Part shown: positions 11,213 through 21,795 of the stretch, in pieces
Layout of the letters: each line of letters starts with the position of its first letter
Position numbering within the stretch: position 1 is the first letter of the stretch
Assembly (NCBI RefSeq): GCF_000226115.1
Contig: NC_016457.1
Span: 6,882,001 to 6,946,000, forward strand
Direction of reading: 5' to 3'
DNA from: Thermothielavioides terrestris NRRL 8126
Lineage: Eukaryota > Ascomycota > Sordariomycetes > Sordariales > Chaetomiaceae
DNA: 64,000 bases
The notes under the pieces: model-generated
The model's input: the letters and a program-made list of their open reading frames with translations, nothing else
Told to the model about the DNA's origin: nothing
Database searches by the model: none
Position numbers and translations under genes: made by a program

Positions 11213-12147
11213 AGGTAACACCGACCTCCCTAAAACGACTACCCGGATTCCCTAGAACGACTACCCTCCAGGGGCGGCCCGTGCGCACCCACCAAAATTT
11301 GGCAGCAAGCGCCACGACACTCCCTACCTGAGTATCGCCACAAGAATAGCTGCAAATGACGATAGTGCTATAGTTGTTGCAAAAGACAGAAAATGCAGGC
11401 TTGCCTAAAACGCGTAGAAGTGACGAGAAAGCTCGAAAATGCAGTAGAATTAGCGATGTAGCTAGAAATATTGCCTCCACTGACCGCCTACGCCTGGCGC
11501 CTCGGTTGTGGTTATAGAGGTCCCGCCAAGACTAATTTCGGAGGTTACCGCTTACAAGTATTTACAATCGCCATAGGGTGAGCGGGGCCGCGACGACTTA
11601 AAGCAACATCGACAATGCACAATCGCGAAGACTTATAGCAACAACTTTACCAAACCTCAACCAAATCGAAAAAAAAGAAAACGAAGTTAACCTATACCCT
11701 AACCTTGACCCTTACCCTAACCTTAACCCGAATCCTAACCAGCGGGGGGCTGGCGCCGCCCCTCGCACCCCCGGCGAACTAACCTGTAGCTAACCCGTGG
11801 CGATAGTGCAAACCCCTTGGCGGTCTTGGCGGGGTACTGACGCTGTAAAAACATTGCCGACAATTGGCCGAAATTAGTCTTGGCGGGACCTCTATAACCT
11901 CCAGCGGCGCGTCGCCCCGCCCTGTATGCCCGACGGTCGCCAGCTCGCCCAAATTCAGGGTTAGGGTTAGATGTGGCATCATTCAATGAGGACACTCTCT
12001 TGTGCGTGTGGCACTTCTTGTGGCGTCACTCACCGAGGGAGTGTCGTGGCGCTCGCTGCCAAATTTTGGTGGTTGCGCACGGGCCGCCCCTGGAGGGTAG
12101 TCGTTCTAGGGAATCTGGGTAGTCGTTTTAGGGGGTCGAGGTAACAC
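11213..12147. mobile_element. Non-autonomous MULE-like DNA transposon with 9-bp target duplication
   Basis: The element runs 11222-12138 (917 bp). It is bounded by perfect 9-bp direct repeats AGGTAACAC at 11213-11221 and 12139-12147. Terminal inverted repeats of about 125 bp (11222-11347 and 12015-12138) start CGACC(T)CCCTAAAACGACTACCC and differ at only a few positions. Long inverted repeats with a 9-bp duplication are the signature of Mutator-like elements. No transposase frame is present, so it would need help in trans. A second element is inserted inside it (11515-11894). The interior outside that insertion shows stop-ridden A/T-shifted sequence related to a decayed copy near 34.4 kb. Confidence 0.85.
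11513..11896 (+). mobile_element. TA-flanked MITE-like element, copy 1 (nested)
   Basis: Element 11515-11894 (380 bp) with ends WAGAGGTCCCGCCAAG...CTTGGCGGGACCTCW, flanked by TA at 11513-11514 and 11895-11896. The inverted termini extend about 27 bp, to CTAATTTCGG. The interior has degenerate telomere-like blocks (CCCTAACCTT type, 11695-11740) and no coding capacity. TA duplication suggests Tc1/mariner-type mobilisation. It lies inside the MULE-like element, so it arrived later. A second copy in opposite orientation is at 60969-61378. Confidence 0.82.
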
Positions 12148-13292
12148 AGGCAGCTGCATCAGCACTTTGCCCCTGAAAGCCGTGACTCCCAGACTCTTAC
12201 CTTCCATTCGATTCCGGGCTCATCGGCTGATGCAGGTTCTGACTCACTTTTGGGCGTGTTTGCGTGGACTTCCTGATTAGCAGTGCACCGGCCACGCGGC
12301 CTGCACTGATTTTGCTGGGGCTTGGGCAAAGGGCCTAGCATGACGACAAAGAGTCCTGCAGCTCCAGCTCCTTTGCAGGTAGTGTAACTTACACGACTGC
12401 CGCTGCCTTGTATTTTACCTATAGGTACGGCAGTACTAACAATTTGGTACTTGTTACACAGGATTCCGTAGTTAAAAAGTGTGGCACCCCAGGTCCCGGC
12501 GGGGTGCAGCAGCGGGTCCCCAGATCCAGACAGATTCCGAGCTGCAGCTGGACTCCCGTCGGGACACCTCTTTGTTGTGGCAAGTGAGCATTACACTGCC
12601 TACTTGGGGCTGGATACACACCGCAAAAGCATAAGCCTTGGATCACCGACGTCATCTGCAGCCCCGGGGCCTGCATTGACAGATTTTAGTGCCCGCGAAT
12701 AGCTACGCCTTGGCAAGCGGAGCCCGAAACACTCCGCCGTAAAGTGCGTGAATTGTGCGCGAAACGGGCTGAATAATTCGTCGATCGAATCGTTCGAATG
12801 GAATTCTGGACTTTTGCGCCGCGGTCGTCGATGGCGTTCTACCACAGCTTGCGGCCATTGCCCGTGTATTTGAAACGGTTCGTTCAGCGGCCGTTCCCTC
12901 ACTCGCAGCTTCCTCCTCGCCTCCTCGCCTCCATGCTTTGTTTGACCCGGAGAACGTTCAATCCGTCCAATCCATCAGGCGGCCCCGTCCTGTCCGCATG
13001 TGCCAATCTCTGCTCGACACAGTTTGCCACCCCCATTTCCCCATTTCCCCACGAGCAAACAGCAAACGCAGCACGGATCGGCAACTTCAGCCTATATCCC
13101 GGCGCCGCCTTCGCCAGAGGTCCGCATTTCCTAGAAGGGAAATCTTTAATATACATGCGCTGTGCCACGTCCGACTGACATCGCCAATCACTCGGGTCAC
13201 ACTACACCCCTCTGTCACCCTCGGCACCGGCAGCCGAAGACACGCACGGCATACAGGGGGGGGAATCGGCACTCCCCAGATTGCATATCACC
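12148..13292. other. Intergenic, upstream of the copper ATPase
   Basis: Contains the ATPase promoter and 5' leader. No coding gene was recognised. A short purine/pyrimidine-biased stretch precedes the start codon. Confidence 0.45.
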
Positions 13293-16200
13293 ATGGCACC
13301 CTCCAACCGTCCGCCAGCGCCAGCGAGGGCCCACGAGACCGTCTCAACCTCGTTCCTGCTGGCCAACCTCCACTGTCCCACTTGCGTCTCTACTATAAAG
13401 CGCGCCCTTGGAGAATCCTGTGGCGGGCTCGTCAAGTGGGTCTCCCCCAACGTCGTCACGTCCGTGGTCACAGTGGAACACGCCCCGGAAGCGTCTGTCC
13501 AGCAGCTGCGCAGCGCCCTCGAGGAGAGCGGCTTCGAAGTATGCGGCATCTCGACCTCGGCTGGTGACATATCTGACCTGGACCTGGACCTGGACCTCGA
13601 CGCTGGAGGAGGTCAACGGAACGGCCTGAGTCGCACGGGCAGCATGGGTCACCCAGCCTCCGCCCTCAGCCGGTGGTTCACGCCTTCGGGTTCGCAGGCC
13701 TCGCGGTCTCAGAAGGCTAGAGTCCACCTGGAGAACTGCGAACAGTGCCGGAGAACCGTGACGACGGAGGTGGATGAAAAGCGGGTCCTGGAGACCGTGT
13801 CACACCATGCCAACCTGGTCGCGGGCAAGCCCGCGGCCTCGAGCGCGCAGACGACGGGCACGAACTCGAGGTCGTTCATCGCCATAGAGACCGAGGAAGA
13901 TGCATCATCCCAGCCGCTCTGGAGAGCCACATTGGCCGTCGGAGGCATGACGTGCGCCGCATGTGTCAACATGATTGCCGAGGGCCTCAAGAAGCACGAC
14001 TGGATCTCAAATGTGGCCATCAATCTCATCGCCAACAGCGCGACCGTGGACCTGAAGGACGAGGGAAAGGCCAATGAGCTGGTCCAGGCCATCGAGGACC
14101 TCGGGTACGAAGCAACACTGGATTCCGTGACCCGCGTGAGCCAGGGAAAGCGCAAAAGCCCGGACAATTCCGACCTCTGGCGGGCGACGCTCGCCATAGG
14201 CGGCATGACATGCGCGGCTTGCAGCAACAACATCACCAGGGAGATGTCGAAGAAGGACTGGATTAGGTGCATCACCGTCAACCTGCTCACTAACAGCGCC
14301 ACGGTGGACTTCGAAGGCCGGAACAACGCCGATAAGCTGGTCGAAGAGATCGAGGATCTAGGCTACGACGCGGCGCTAGACGCAGTGGTCAGCCTGGAGC
14401 AGGAGGCCGCAGTAGTGCGCGAGCGGACCGTGGAGATCAAGATCGACGGCCTCTACTGCGAACACTGCCCGGACCGGGTGACCAAGAGTCTCGCCGGCTT
14501 CCGGCGGCAGCTGGAGGTCATCACGCCACCGACCCGTCAACGGCCGATCATGAAGCTTTCGTACGTCCCAGACGCGCCGCCCTTCACCGTCCGGCAGATC
14601 TTGGCAGCCGTCGAGGCCAGCGACCACGGGTTTAGCGCCTCCATCTACCATCCCCCAAGCCTCGAGGAGCGATCCAAGCAGATCCAGCGTAAGCACCGCA
14701 GACAGATTCTCGGCCGCGTTATTTTCACCGGTATCGTCTGCATTCCCACCTTCACCATCGGCATCGTCTACATGAGCCTACTCCCCAACAGTGAATCAAA
14801 GGAGCACATCATGGCCCCGTGGACATCGGGCATCAGCCGGGCCCAGATAGCGCTCTTCATCATGGCCACGCCGGTCTACTTCTTCGCCGCCGACCTGTTC
14901 CACCGGCGGGCAATCAAAGAGATCAGGACGCTCTGGCGACGCGGCAGCAGGGTGCCCATACTCCAGCGCTTCTACCGCTTCGGCAGCATGAACACGCTCA
15001 TGTCGCTCGGCACCACCATCGCCTACATCTCATCGGTCAGCCAGATGATCGCCGCCGCCGTGTATCAGCCGGCGGCGATCAACAACTCCGATTTCTACTT
15101 CGACTCGGTCGTGTTCTTGACCTTCTTCCTGCTCCTGGGGAGGCTGATCGAGAGCTACAGCAAGTCGAGGACCGGAGACGCGGTGGAGATGCTGGGCAAG
15201 CTCCGCCCGACGACCGCGATCCTGGTGGAGGGGTACGGGACCGAGAAGGAGGAGGATGTGGCCGTCAAGGCCGACATGCTCGACTTTGGGGACATCGTCC
15301 GCGTCCCCCACGGCGCCTCCCCGCCGGCCGACGGCACAGTCGTCCGCGGCGAAAGCAATTTTGACGAGTCCAGTCTGACTGGCGAGTCACGCCCGGTGAA
15401 GAAGGTTCTCGGCGACGAGGTGTTCGCCGGCACTGTCAACAAGGGCGCCCCACTCCTGGTCCGGATTACCGGGGTGTCAGGCTCGTCGCTTCTCGACCAG
15501 ATCGTCAACGTCGTCCGCGAGGGCCAGACGAAGAGGGCCCCGATCGAGCAGGCCGCCGACCTGCTGACGTCGTACTTCGTCCCTGTGGTCACCTTCATTG
15601 CCGTGATCACATGGATCATCTGGCTCTCGCTCGGGCTCAGCGGCCGGATTCCGGGCCACTATCTGGACGTCACCTCGGGCGGCTGGGTTGCTTTCTCGCT
15701 GCAATTCGCGATTGCCGTCTTCGTGGTGGCGTGCCCCTGCGGTCTCGCGCTCGCCGCGCCCACTGCCATCTTCGTGGGCAGCGGTCTCGCAGCGAAGCAC
15801 GGCATCCTGGCCAAGGGCGGCGGTGAGGCGTTCGAAAAGGCCAGCCGGATCGACTGCGTCGTCTTCGACAAGACGGGCACCTTGACGATGGGCGGAGAAC
15901 CCAAGATCACCGACTCAGAGCTCTATCCGGAGGACCCCGGCACCAAGGACACTCTCTTAGCAGCGCTGAAGGCAGTCGAGGAGAACAGCAGCCACCCGAT
16001 CGCCAAAGCCATCGTCTCCTTCTGCGCCAGCCAGACAACCTCCAAAGCAGCCATCGACAACCTCCAAGAAGTCCCCGGAAAAGGCATGAAGGCGACCTGC
16101 AGAGGCAGCTCTTCCTCCGCCTCATTCGAACTCGCGGTCGGCAACGAGTCTTTAATGTCGGATATCTCCGTTGCCATCCCGCCCGATACCACCGCAACAC

Positions 16201-16970
16201 TCCAGCGGTGGAAAGACGAAGCCAAATCCGTCGCCCTCGTCGCCACCAAGCCGCTCGACTCGCCCACCTGGACGCTCGCCGCATCCCTCTCCATCGCCGA
16301 CCCGATCCGCCCCGAGGCGCCGCGCATCATCCGCGCGCTCCAGTCGCGCGGCACCCGCGTGTGGATGCTCTCGGGCGACAACCCCACCACCGCCGCGGCC
16401 GTCGCCTCGCAGTTGGGCATCCCCGCGGACCAGGTCATCGCGGGGGTGCTGCCGACGGGCAAGGCCGACAAGATTAAGTACCTGCAGTCGACGCTCAAAG
16501 CGCGCACCAGCAGCAGCACCAGCAGCAGCAGCGGCACGACGACCACCGAGTCGACCACGCGGCGCGCGATGGTGGCCATGGTGGGCGACGGCATCAACGA
16601 CAGCCCGGCGCTGGCGACGGCGGACGTGGGCGTGGCGATCGGGTCCGGCGCGGACGTGGCCATCAGCAGCGCCGACTTCGTGCTGGTCAAGAGCGACCTG
16701 CGCGCCGTCGTCGACCTGCTCGACCTGTCCGCCCTCGTCCTCCGCCGCATCAGGTTCAACTTCGCCTGGGCCGTCGTCTACAACTGCCTCGCCCTGCCCG
16801 TCGCCGCCGGCGCCTTCTACCCCATCATGAGCCGCGGCAGCCACGTCCGGCTCGACCCCGTCTGGGCCAGCCTCGCCATGGCGCTGAGCAGCATCAGCGT
16901 CGTGACGAGCTCGCTTGCGCTGAGGGCGGATGTGAGGGGGCTTGGGTTTAGGGAGAGGAGGATTGAGTGA
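13293..16970 (+). CDS. Copper-transporting P1B-type ATPase
   Basis: ATP-driven copper pump, expected in the Golgi (loading secreted cuproenzymes) or plasma membrane (efflux). Single exon, 1225 residues; the ATG at 13293 has an ACC context. Four N-terminal heavy-metal domains are visible: an atypical CPTC (C28/C31), two classical GMTCAAC (C221/C224 and C307/C310), and an atypical GLYCEHC (C389/C392). The catalytic core is complete: TGES (about T696), the membrane copper site CPC (C814-C816), phosphorylation motif DKTGTLT (D859), the SSHPIAKA HP-loop, and GDGINDSPA before the last membrane helices. A Ser/Thr-rich insert interrupts the ATP-binding region (near bases 16500-16560). It could be the Ccc2-type secretory-pathway pump or a CrpA-type detoxification pump; the sequence alone does not decide. 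Confidence 0.93.
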   Translation: MAPSNRPPAPARAHETVSTSFLLANLHCPTCVSTIKRALGESCGGLVKWVSPNVVTSVVTVEHAPEASVQQLRSALEESGFEVCGISTSAGDISDLDLDLDLDAGGGQRNGLSRTGSMGHPASALSRWFTPSGSQASRSQKARVHLENCEQCRRTVTTEVDEKRVLETVSHHANLVAGKPAASSAQTTGTNSRSFIAIETEEDASSQPLWRATLAVGGMTCAACVNMIAEGLKKHDWISNVAINLIANSATVDLKDEGKANELVQAIEDLGYEATLDSVTRVSQGKRKSPDNSDLWRATLAIGGMTCAACSNNITREMSKKDWIRCITVNLLTNSATVDFEGRNNADKLVEEIEDLGYDAALDAVVSLEQEAAVVRERTVEIKIDGLYCEHCPDRVTKSLAGFRRQLEVITPPTRQRPIMKLSYVPDAPPFTVRQILAAVEASDHGFSASIYHPPSLEERSKQIQRKHRRQILGRVIFTGIVCIPTFTIGIVYMSLLPNSESKEHIMAPWTSGISRAQIALFIMATPVYFFAADLFHRRAIKEIRTLWRRGSRVPILQRFYRFGSMNTLMSLGTTIAYISSVSQMIAAAVYQPAAINNSDFYFDSVVFLTFFLLLGRLIESYSKSRTGDAVEMLGKLRPTTAILVEGYGTEKEEDVAVKADMLDFGDIVRVPHGASPPADGTVVRGESNFDESSLTGESRPVKKVLGDEVFAGTVNKGAPLLVRITGVSGSSLLDQIVNVVREGQTKRAPIEQAADLLTSYFVPVVTFIAVITWIIWLSLGLSGRIPGHYLDVTSGGWVAFSLQFAIAVFVVACPCGLALAAPTAIFVGSGLAAKHGILAKGGGEAFEKASRIDCVVFDKTGTLTMGGEPKITDSELYPEDPGTKDTLLAALKAVEENSSHPIAKAIVSFCASQTTSKAAIDNLQEVPGKGMKATCRGSSSSASFELAVGNESLMSDISVAIPPDTTATLQRWKDEAKSVALVATKPLDSPTWTLAASLSIADPIRPEAPRIIRALQSRGTRVWMLSGDNPTTAAAVASQLGIPADQVIAGVLPTGKADKIKYLQSTLKARTSSSTSSSSGTTTTESTTRRAMVAMVGDGINDSPALATADVGVAIGSGADVAISSADFVLVKSDLRAVVDLLDLSALVLRRIRFNFAWAVVYNCLALPVAAGAFYPIMSRGSHVRLDPVWASLAMALSSISVVTSSLALRADVRGLGFRERRIE

Positions 16971-18168
16971 GGGGGTTACACAGTATGTTGTTCTCTTTGT
17001 TACTGGGATCTGATTGCTTGGAGAGGGAGAGGGTTTGCACAGGAGGGTTTAGGAGTTGGTGCTGGCGCTGGCGTGGAGTTTGGGTAGTAGGATTGGAGTG
17101 TGGGAGCCATCCATGATTGCATAACGCTGATAGATACCCATGGTTTGTTTGTAATGACATCCTGTCCGAACTTGTGTTGTTTGGAATGATCGTGTTGGTT
17201 TGCGACCCCTAGATGGTGTTGATCATTTGGACTTGGCCAGTGAAGTGAAGGACGTGAACTTTGTCTCACAATGAGTAGTTCGCACCGTGTGGATGTTCTC
17301 ACTATGACAAGCAAGCCATCCTTGGCTGCCAAGACGCTAATCAACCCATAGCGCGCCACGGGTGGTTGTCGAAATGGTCATGGCGCCCGTCTCCTTGGTC
17401 AGGGACAGTCCCTCAGACCGAAATATTTTACCTCGGAGGAGAACGTACGTTCAACTCTCCTTCCAGAGATAACCTTCCACCGAAAATATTTCTTCTTGAA
17501 AATAATCCCTTCGTTTAAGGACCCTCTCTTATCCTAAGGGATGGTCTCTCAACTATATTGTGCTCTAAGAGGTAGGAGAATTTCGTCTAGGCGACTTTCA
17601 TGGCGATGATTTTAGAAAATTGGACATTCTCCTACGACTGTGTGATCCAATTCGTGCTCCAAGATGGTAGTGGAGACGATGTCGACAACCCCCCGTGGCG
17701 CGCTATGGAACATATATAGGATGTCCCGTACATACAGCGTGTATGGAATCCGTATGGTACGGAGTACAGATAATGCTTCCATACTCCGAGCTTCCAGTTG
17801 CTCCTTGCTGCATGTCTCGGACCAGCTCGAGGTCAAACAACCTGCAGGTAGCCACAAGCTAGTGTAGTCTCACACGCTCCCGCTCACCAGTTTCGGAATC
17901 CTGCCTGGATTGCTTCAAGGCGTGTGCAGCTTGACACATTGTTCTTGTTTTGTGTCACAAAGGGCTAGTTAGTGTACGGAGTACCTCCGTAGGTAGACAG
18001 CCAAGATCCCGAGCGGTGCATTTGACAGTGGGGTCGGTAACTGTGGTGACCACCAACACACAGCAGCAGCTTGCTGCAACGGCCTGCCCATCCGTCACAC
18101 TCTGGCCCGCAAGGCGCGCCGAGCTGATCCACGGCAAAGCAATCACATAACGTGCCCGGCCGCCTAAA
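16971..18168. other. Intergenic
   Basis: Between the ATPase stop and the zinc-finger gene. It contains TACGGAGTA at 17758-17766 and a palindromic TACGGAGTACCTCCGTA at 17975-17991. No coding region was recognised. Confidence 0.45.
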
Positions 18169-20104
18169 ATGAATGCCACCGTCAAGCGCAAGTTCAATGC
18201 GCTGCTCCAGGGCATCGGCAGCCGGCCGTCGACCGACCGCGACAGCAGCACAGCGGATCTCGCATCTTCACCTGCATCGCTGCGCTCCTCAACCTACCGA
18301 ACAATGGCCGGCGACAGCGACCTTGACCCCTACAAGAAACGCCGCGTCGGCGCACCCACGTCGACCCCTACAAAATACAGCTCGCTACAGGACACGCCGA
18401 TGCGCTCGTCGCCCGCCAGCATTCGGGCCGTTCCGCCGTCGACGACCATCTCCAACATCACGCTGCGCAAATGGACGCCCGGGACAGCCAGCCCGGCTCC
18501 CGACGGCAACGAAGGTGCGCCGCCGCCGCCGAAGTACTGTCCCGGCGACCGCGACCAGCTGCTCCGCCGGCTGGCGACCTTCCAGGAGCTGACCGACTGG
18601 ACGCCCAAGCCGGAGCGCGTCAGCGAGATCGAGTGGGCCAAGCGCGGCTGGGTGTGCCAGGGCAAGGAGCGCGTCAGGTGCACGCTCTGCGGGAGCGAGC
18701 TGGCCGTCAAGGTCAACCGGAAGGAGGTGGACGGGAAGGAGATCTCGGTGCTGATCGCGTCCGAGATCGCCGAGTCGGTGGTGGACAAGTATGCCGAGCT
18801 GATCATCGAGGCGCACGCCGAGGACTGCCTGTGGAGGAAGAAGGGGTGCGATGGTGAGTTCCCAATGCACGCGTGCCAATTTTTGACTTCTGTAGACACT
18901 GACTGAACCGACACCAATCACAGATTCCCTCCTTCGCCTACCTCTGCCCAACCCCAAACTGGCCCTCCAGGGCCTCCGCCAGCGCTACGACGAGCTCAGC
19001 GAGCGCGCCGCCTTCCTGCCCTACGAATCCAGCATCCGCCTGCCCCCAACCCTCAACCTCGACACCGTCATCTCCTTCCTCCCACCGACCTTCTTCACCG
19101 ATCCACCCCCTCGCCCGCCACCCTCTTCCACCGCCGACCCATCCGCAACCCCGACAACAACAACAACCACCGCCACCGCCACCACCACCTCCCCTCCAGC
19201 AACAACACCTCAAATCAACCGCCCCGCCCTCGCCCTTGCCCTTTGCGGCTGGCAATCCCTCACCCACCCGCTCCTCGGCACGCCCGTGCCCAACAGCGCC
19301 TCCTGCCACACCTGCCTGCGCCGGCTCGGCCTCTGGATGTTCCGGCCGCGCGCGCGGCCGCCGCCATCGCCATCGCCATCGTCCGGCACGAGCACGAGCA
19401 CGAGCACGAGCGCCGCAGCAGCAGCAGCAGCAGCGGGGCCGGAGCAGCAGCTGCTGCCCGCGCCGATGGACCACCTCGACCCCGTGCGCGAGCACCGGTT
19501 CTTTTGCCCGTGGAAGAACCCTGCCGTGCAGCGGAATCCGGGGAAGGGGGCTGTCGCCGGCGCAGCCAGGCGGGGGCAGGGCGGCGAAGGGGAGAGGGAG
19601 ATGGCGGCGTGGGAGGTGCTGGTTGTTGGGCTGAGGAACGAGGCATTTATCCGGGAGCGGGTCGCCGCTTCTACTGGTGGTGGTGGTGCTGGTGCTAGTG
19701 GGAGAGCGGCGGTGGGGCATGGGCGGAGCAAGAGCAGCGTGCCTGCTTCTTCTTCTTCTTCCGTTCCTTCTGGGGGTGGGCTTGGGACGGAGTTGGCGGG
19801 GTCAGATCAGGTGCCGAAGACGCCTGAGCGGCCTGTTACTATGGGCGGCGTGCCGAGGATCCTGGTTGGGGATGGCGGCGGTGGTGGTGGTGGTGGCGGT
19901 GGTACTACGGAAGACGAGCAGGGGGGTAGACAAGGTGCGGAAGAGGATGTGGACGATGAGGAGGCGCGGAAGAAGAAGGATGTCGACATGATGGCGCGGC
20001 TGCGGCGGGTCAAGAGCCTGTTTAATACCAAGGCGGGCAGCAGGCTGAAGAAGCTGGGCGGGAGCAGGCCAGGCACGTCGCATTCTAATAGGGGCGCGGA
20101 GTAG
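18169..20104 (+). CDS. rsm1: C3HC zinc-finger protein, Rsm1/ZC3HC1-like
   Basis: Two exons, 18169-18853 and 18924-20104, joined by a 70-nt intron (GTGAGT donor, CACAG acceptor); 621 residues. The first half has a C3HC/BIR-like zinc domain: KRGWVCQGKERVRCTLCGSEL, then a His and Cys in HAEDCLW. The second half holds a divergent second zinc module (CHTCLRRLGLWMF ... EHRFFCPWKN). Rsm1 in fission yeast acts in nuclear mRNA export and the human relative ZC3HC1/NIPA sits at the nuclear pore basket; a nuclear role is inferred from those relatives. Low-complexity Thr/Ala, Ser-Thr and Gly runs separate the modules. The C-terminus is basic (KKLGGSRPGTS). Identification is good, function by homology only. 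Confidence 0.82.
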
Positions 20105-20388
20105 CTGGTGTTACAGGTGGATTTGCTGTTTGGGGTATCTTAGACTAGAGAATATGCTAAGAGCTAGCACGGGGGTAGTGTAAAAGCTGGCAGTGTAATG
20201 TATATTTGCGTGTTTGGTTGGACCAGCACACTGCCTGCCAACACCGCTCTTCAAGTTGCGCACGCACGGAACCACAGGAACAAGCGCGACAGTCTGGATA
20301 CAGGAACCCGCAGCAAAGCACAGCAGCAAAATGGCAAGACTTCCCGAGCTAATGAGGATATCAAGGGCAAAAAAACCAGTCTCAACTC

Positions 20389-20485
20389 GGGGCTGTCCGG
20401 GGTTTGAACCCGGGACCTCTCGCAACACCTTTGTCATCCAATCAGGAAGCCCAAAGCGAGAATCATACCACTAGACCAACAGCCC
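20389..20485 (-). tRNA. tRNA-Pro(TGG) with intron
   Basis: The acceptor stem GGGCTGT/ACAGCCC, the T-loop GGTTCAAACC and the anticodon stem CTCGC/GCGAG all pair. The anticodon loop reads TTTGGG, interrupted after position 37 by an intron of about 23 nt. A run of seven T on the sense strand just downstream is a Pol III terminator. Confidence 0.93.
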
Positions 20486-21691
20486 ATTTAAATCGCGTGC
20501 GATATCGGAGACGTTTTCGCATTATTTGCTGAACGAGATATGCAGGGACGATGCCTCGGCTTCTATTTTCGTCGTTGCTGCAGGACAGCTTGGAGGAAGT
20601 GATGGAGGTGGCGGTGTGTTGTCGCCATGTTCTGATTTCTTTGCGTGTTGCTTTGCAGCTCTGGTTGGTTGTTTTGCGGCTTTTGTTTGTTTCCTTTTCG
20701 CCCCAGCAATCCGTGCTTCGTGTTTGTTGCTAGTATGTGTTTTTCTTCAGTTGGAAACGTAGATGGGAGTTCGTATACATGGGTTACTTGGGTTGGAGAA
20801 GGTTGCGAAGTCCTTGCAAATGGAGGTTGCAATTCGCTTTTCGGCTCTTTTTAATTGTTTTTCGAGTGGTCGTCAAATTTCCTTTCTTGCTTGAGCGAGC
20901 GTCTCGTGAGCCTGCTCGGCTTGATGATGAGGAATAGAAACAACTAGTAGAAAGAGGTCTCCGACAGCCGCCATATGGAATCGACGCAGAGGTATAAGCA
21001 GAGTTGTTGTTGTATCAAGCAGCTGCTGAAGGGAGGAAGTACTTGGTTGAATGGAGGGTATTCTCCGGTATCGGAAGATTTGCTGAGTTCTGACAAAATT
21101 ATCCGAAGGGCTAAATTATGTCAGAGCTGGTCTTGTAAGTTGGATTTGAGTTCGCACCGTAGGGCCGAGTTGGTGCTGCACTTGTGTTTGATGCGGTTTT
21201 CATAGAGCGTTATCCAATTCTGGAAACATCCTACCAGGTGATTATGTTCTAGTAGAACTCGCAGTCAAAGAGCAATTAAAAGCGACAGTGAAAGCGTTGA
21301 GCACCGAATCAAAGGACTCAAATCGGCTCAGTTAATGCATATCCCAGTCTTTCTCATATATCGGGGTGGGGAGGGATTGACTGGAGCTGCGGTTCTGCGT
21401 TTTTGCTCTCAATCCTGAGACGCGACTGGCGTAACCCATGCTCAAAACACCACCTATCGCGCGGACATGCAAATCAAGCCCTAGCGTTACCATACCGAAG
21501 AGGTGAATCATTGGCTAGAGTTGACTTTTTAGCTGAACTCCTTTGCTGTTGGTTCGCAACGGAATTTAACTCCGAGGCGAGTGCAAACTCCAAGGTTCTG
21601 GAGACCCAGCGAGGTCTCCCCGAGGGTCTAGCGGACACGGTGCAGCCGTTGAAGGGAGTTGTTTCTTGCCGCCGCGATCAGAAATAGATTC
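20486..21691. other. Intergenic between two tRNA-Pro genes
   Basis: Several short T-rich open frames on the plus strand (20526-20937) lack recognisable domains and look like chance frames. No gene called. Confidence 0.4.
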
Positions 21692-21795
21692 GGCTCAATG
21701 GTCTAGTGGTATGATTCGCGCTTCGGGTGGTCACCCACACCTGGGTAACAGGTGGAAGATGTGCGAGGTCTCGGGTTCGATCCCCGATTGAGCCC
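21692..21795 (+). tRNA. tRNA-Pro(CGG) with intron
   Basis: The acceptor stem GGCTCAA/TTGAGCC is intact, with discriminator C. The anticodon stem CGCGC/GTGCG has one G-T pair; the loop TTCGGG carries anticodon CGG and is split by an intron of about 32 nt. The T-loop reads GGTTCGATCC. TTTT at 21810-21813 can end Pol III transcription. Confidence 0.9.

Noticed and set aside
20526..20937. Small Cys/Phe/Val-rich frames between the tRNA-Pro genes
   Set aside because: T-rich sequence gives overlapping hydrophobic frames in all phases; no splice or start support.
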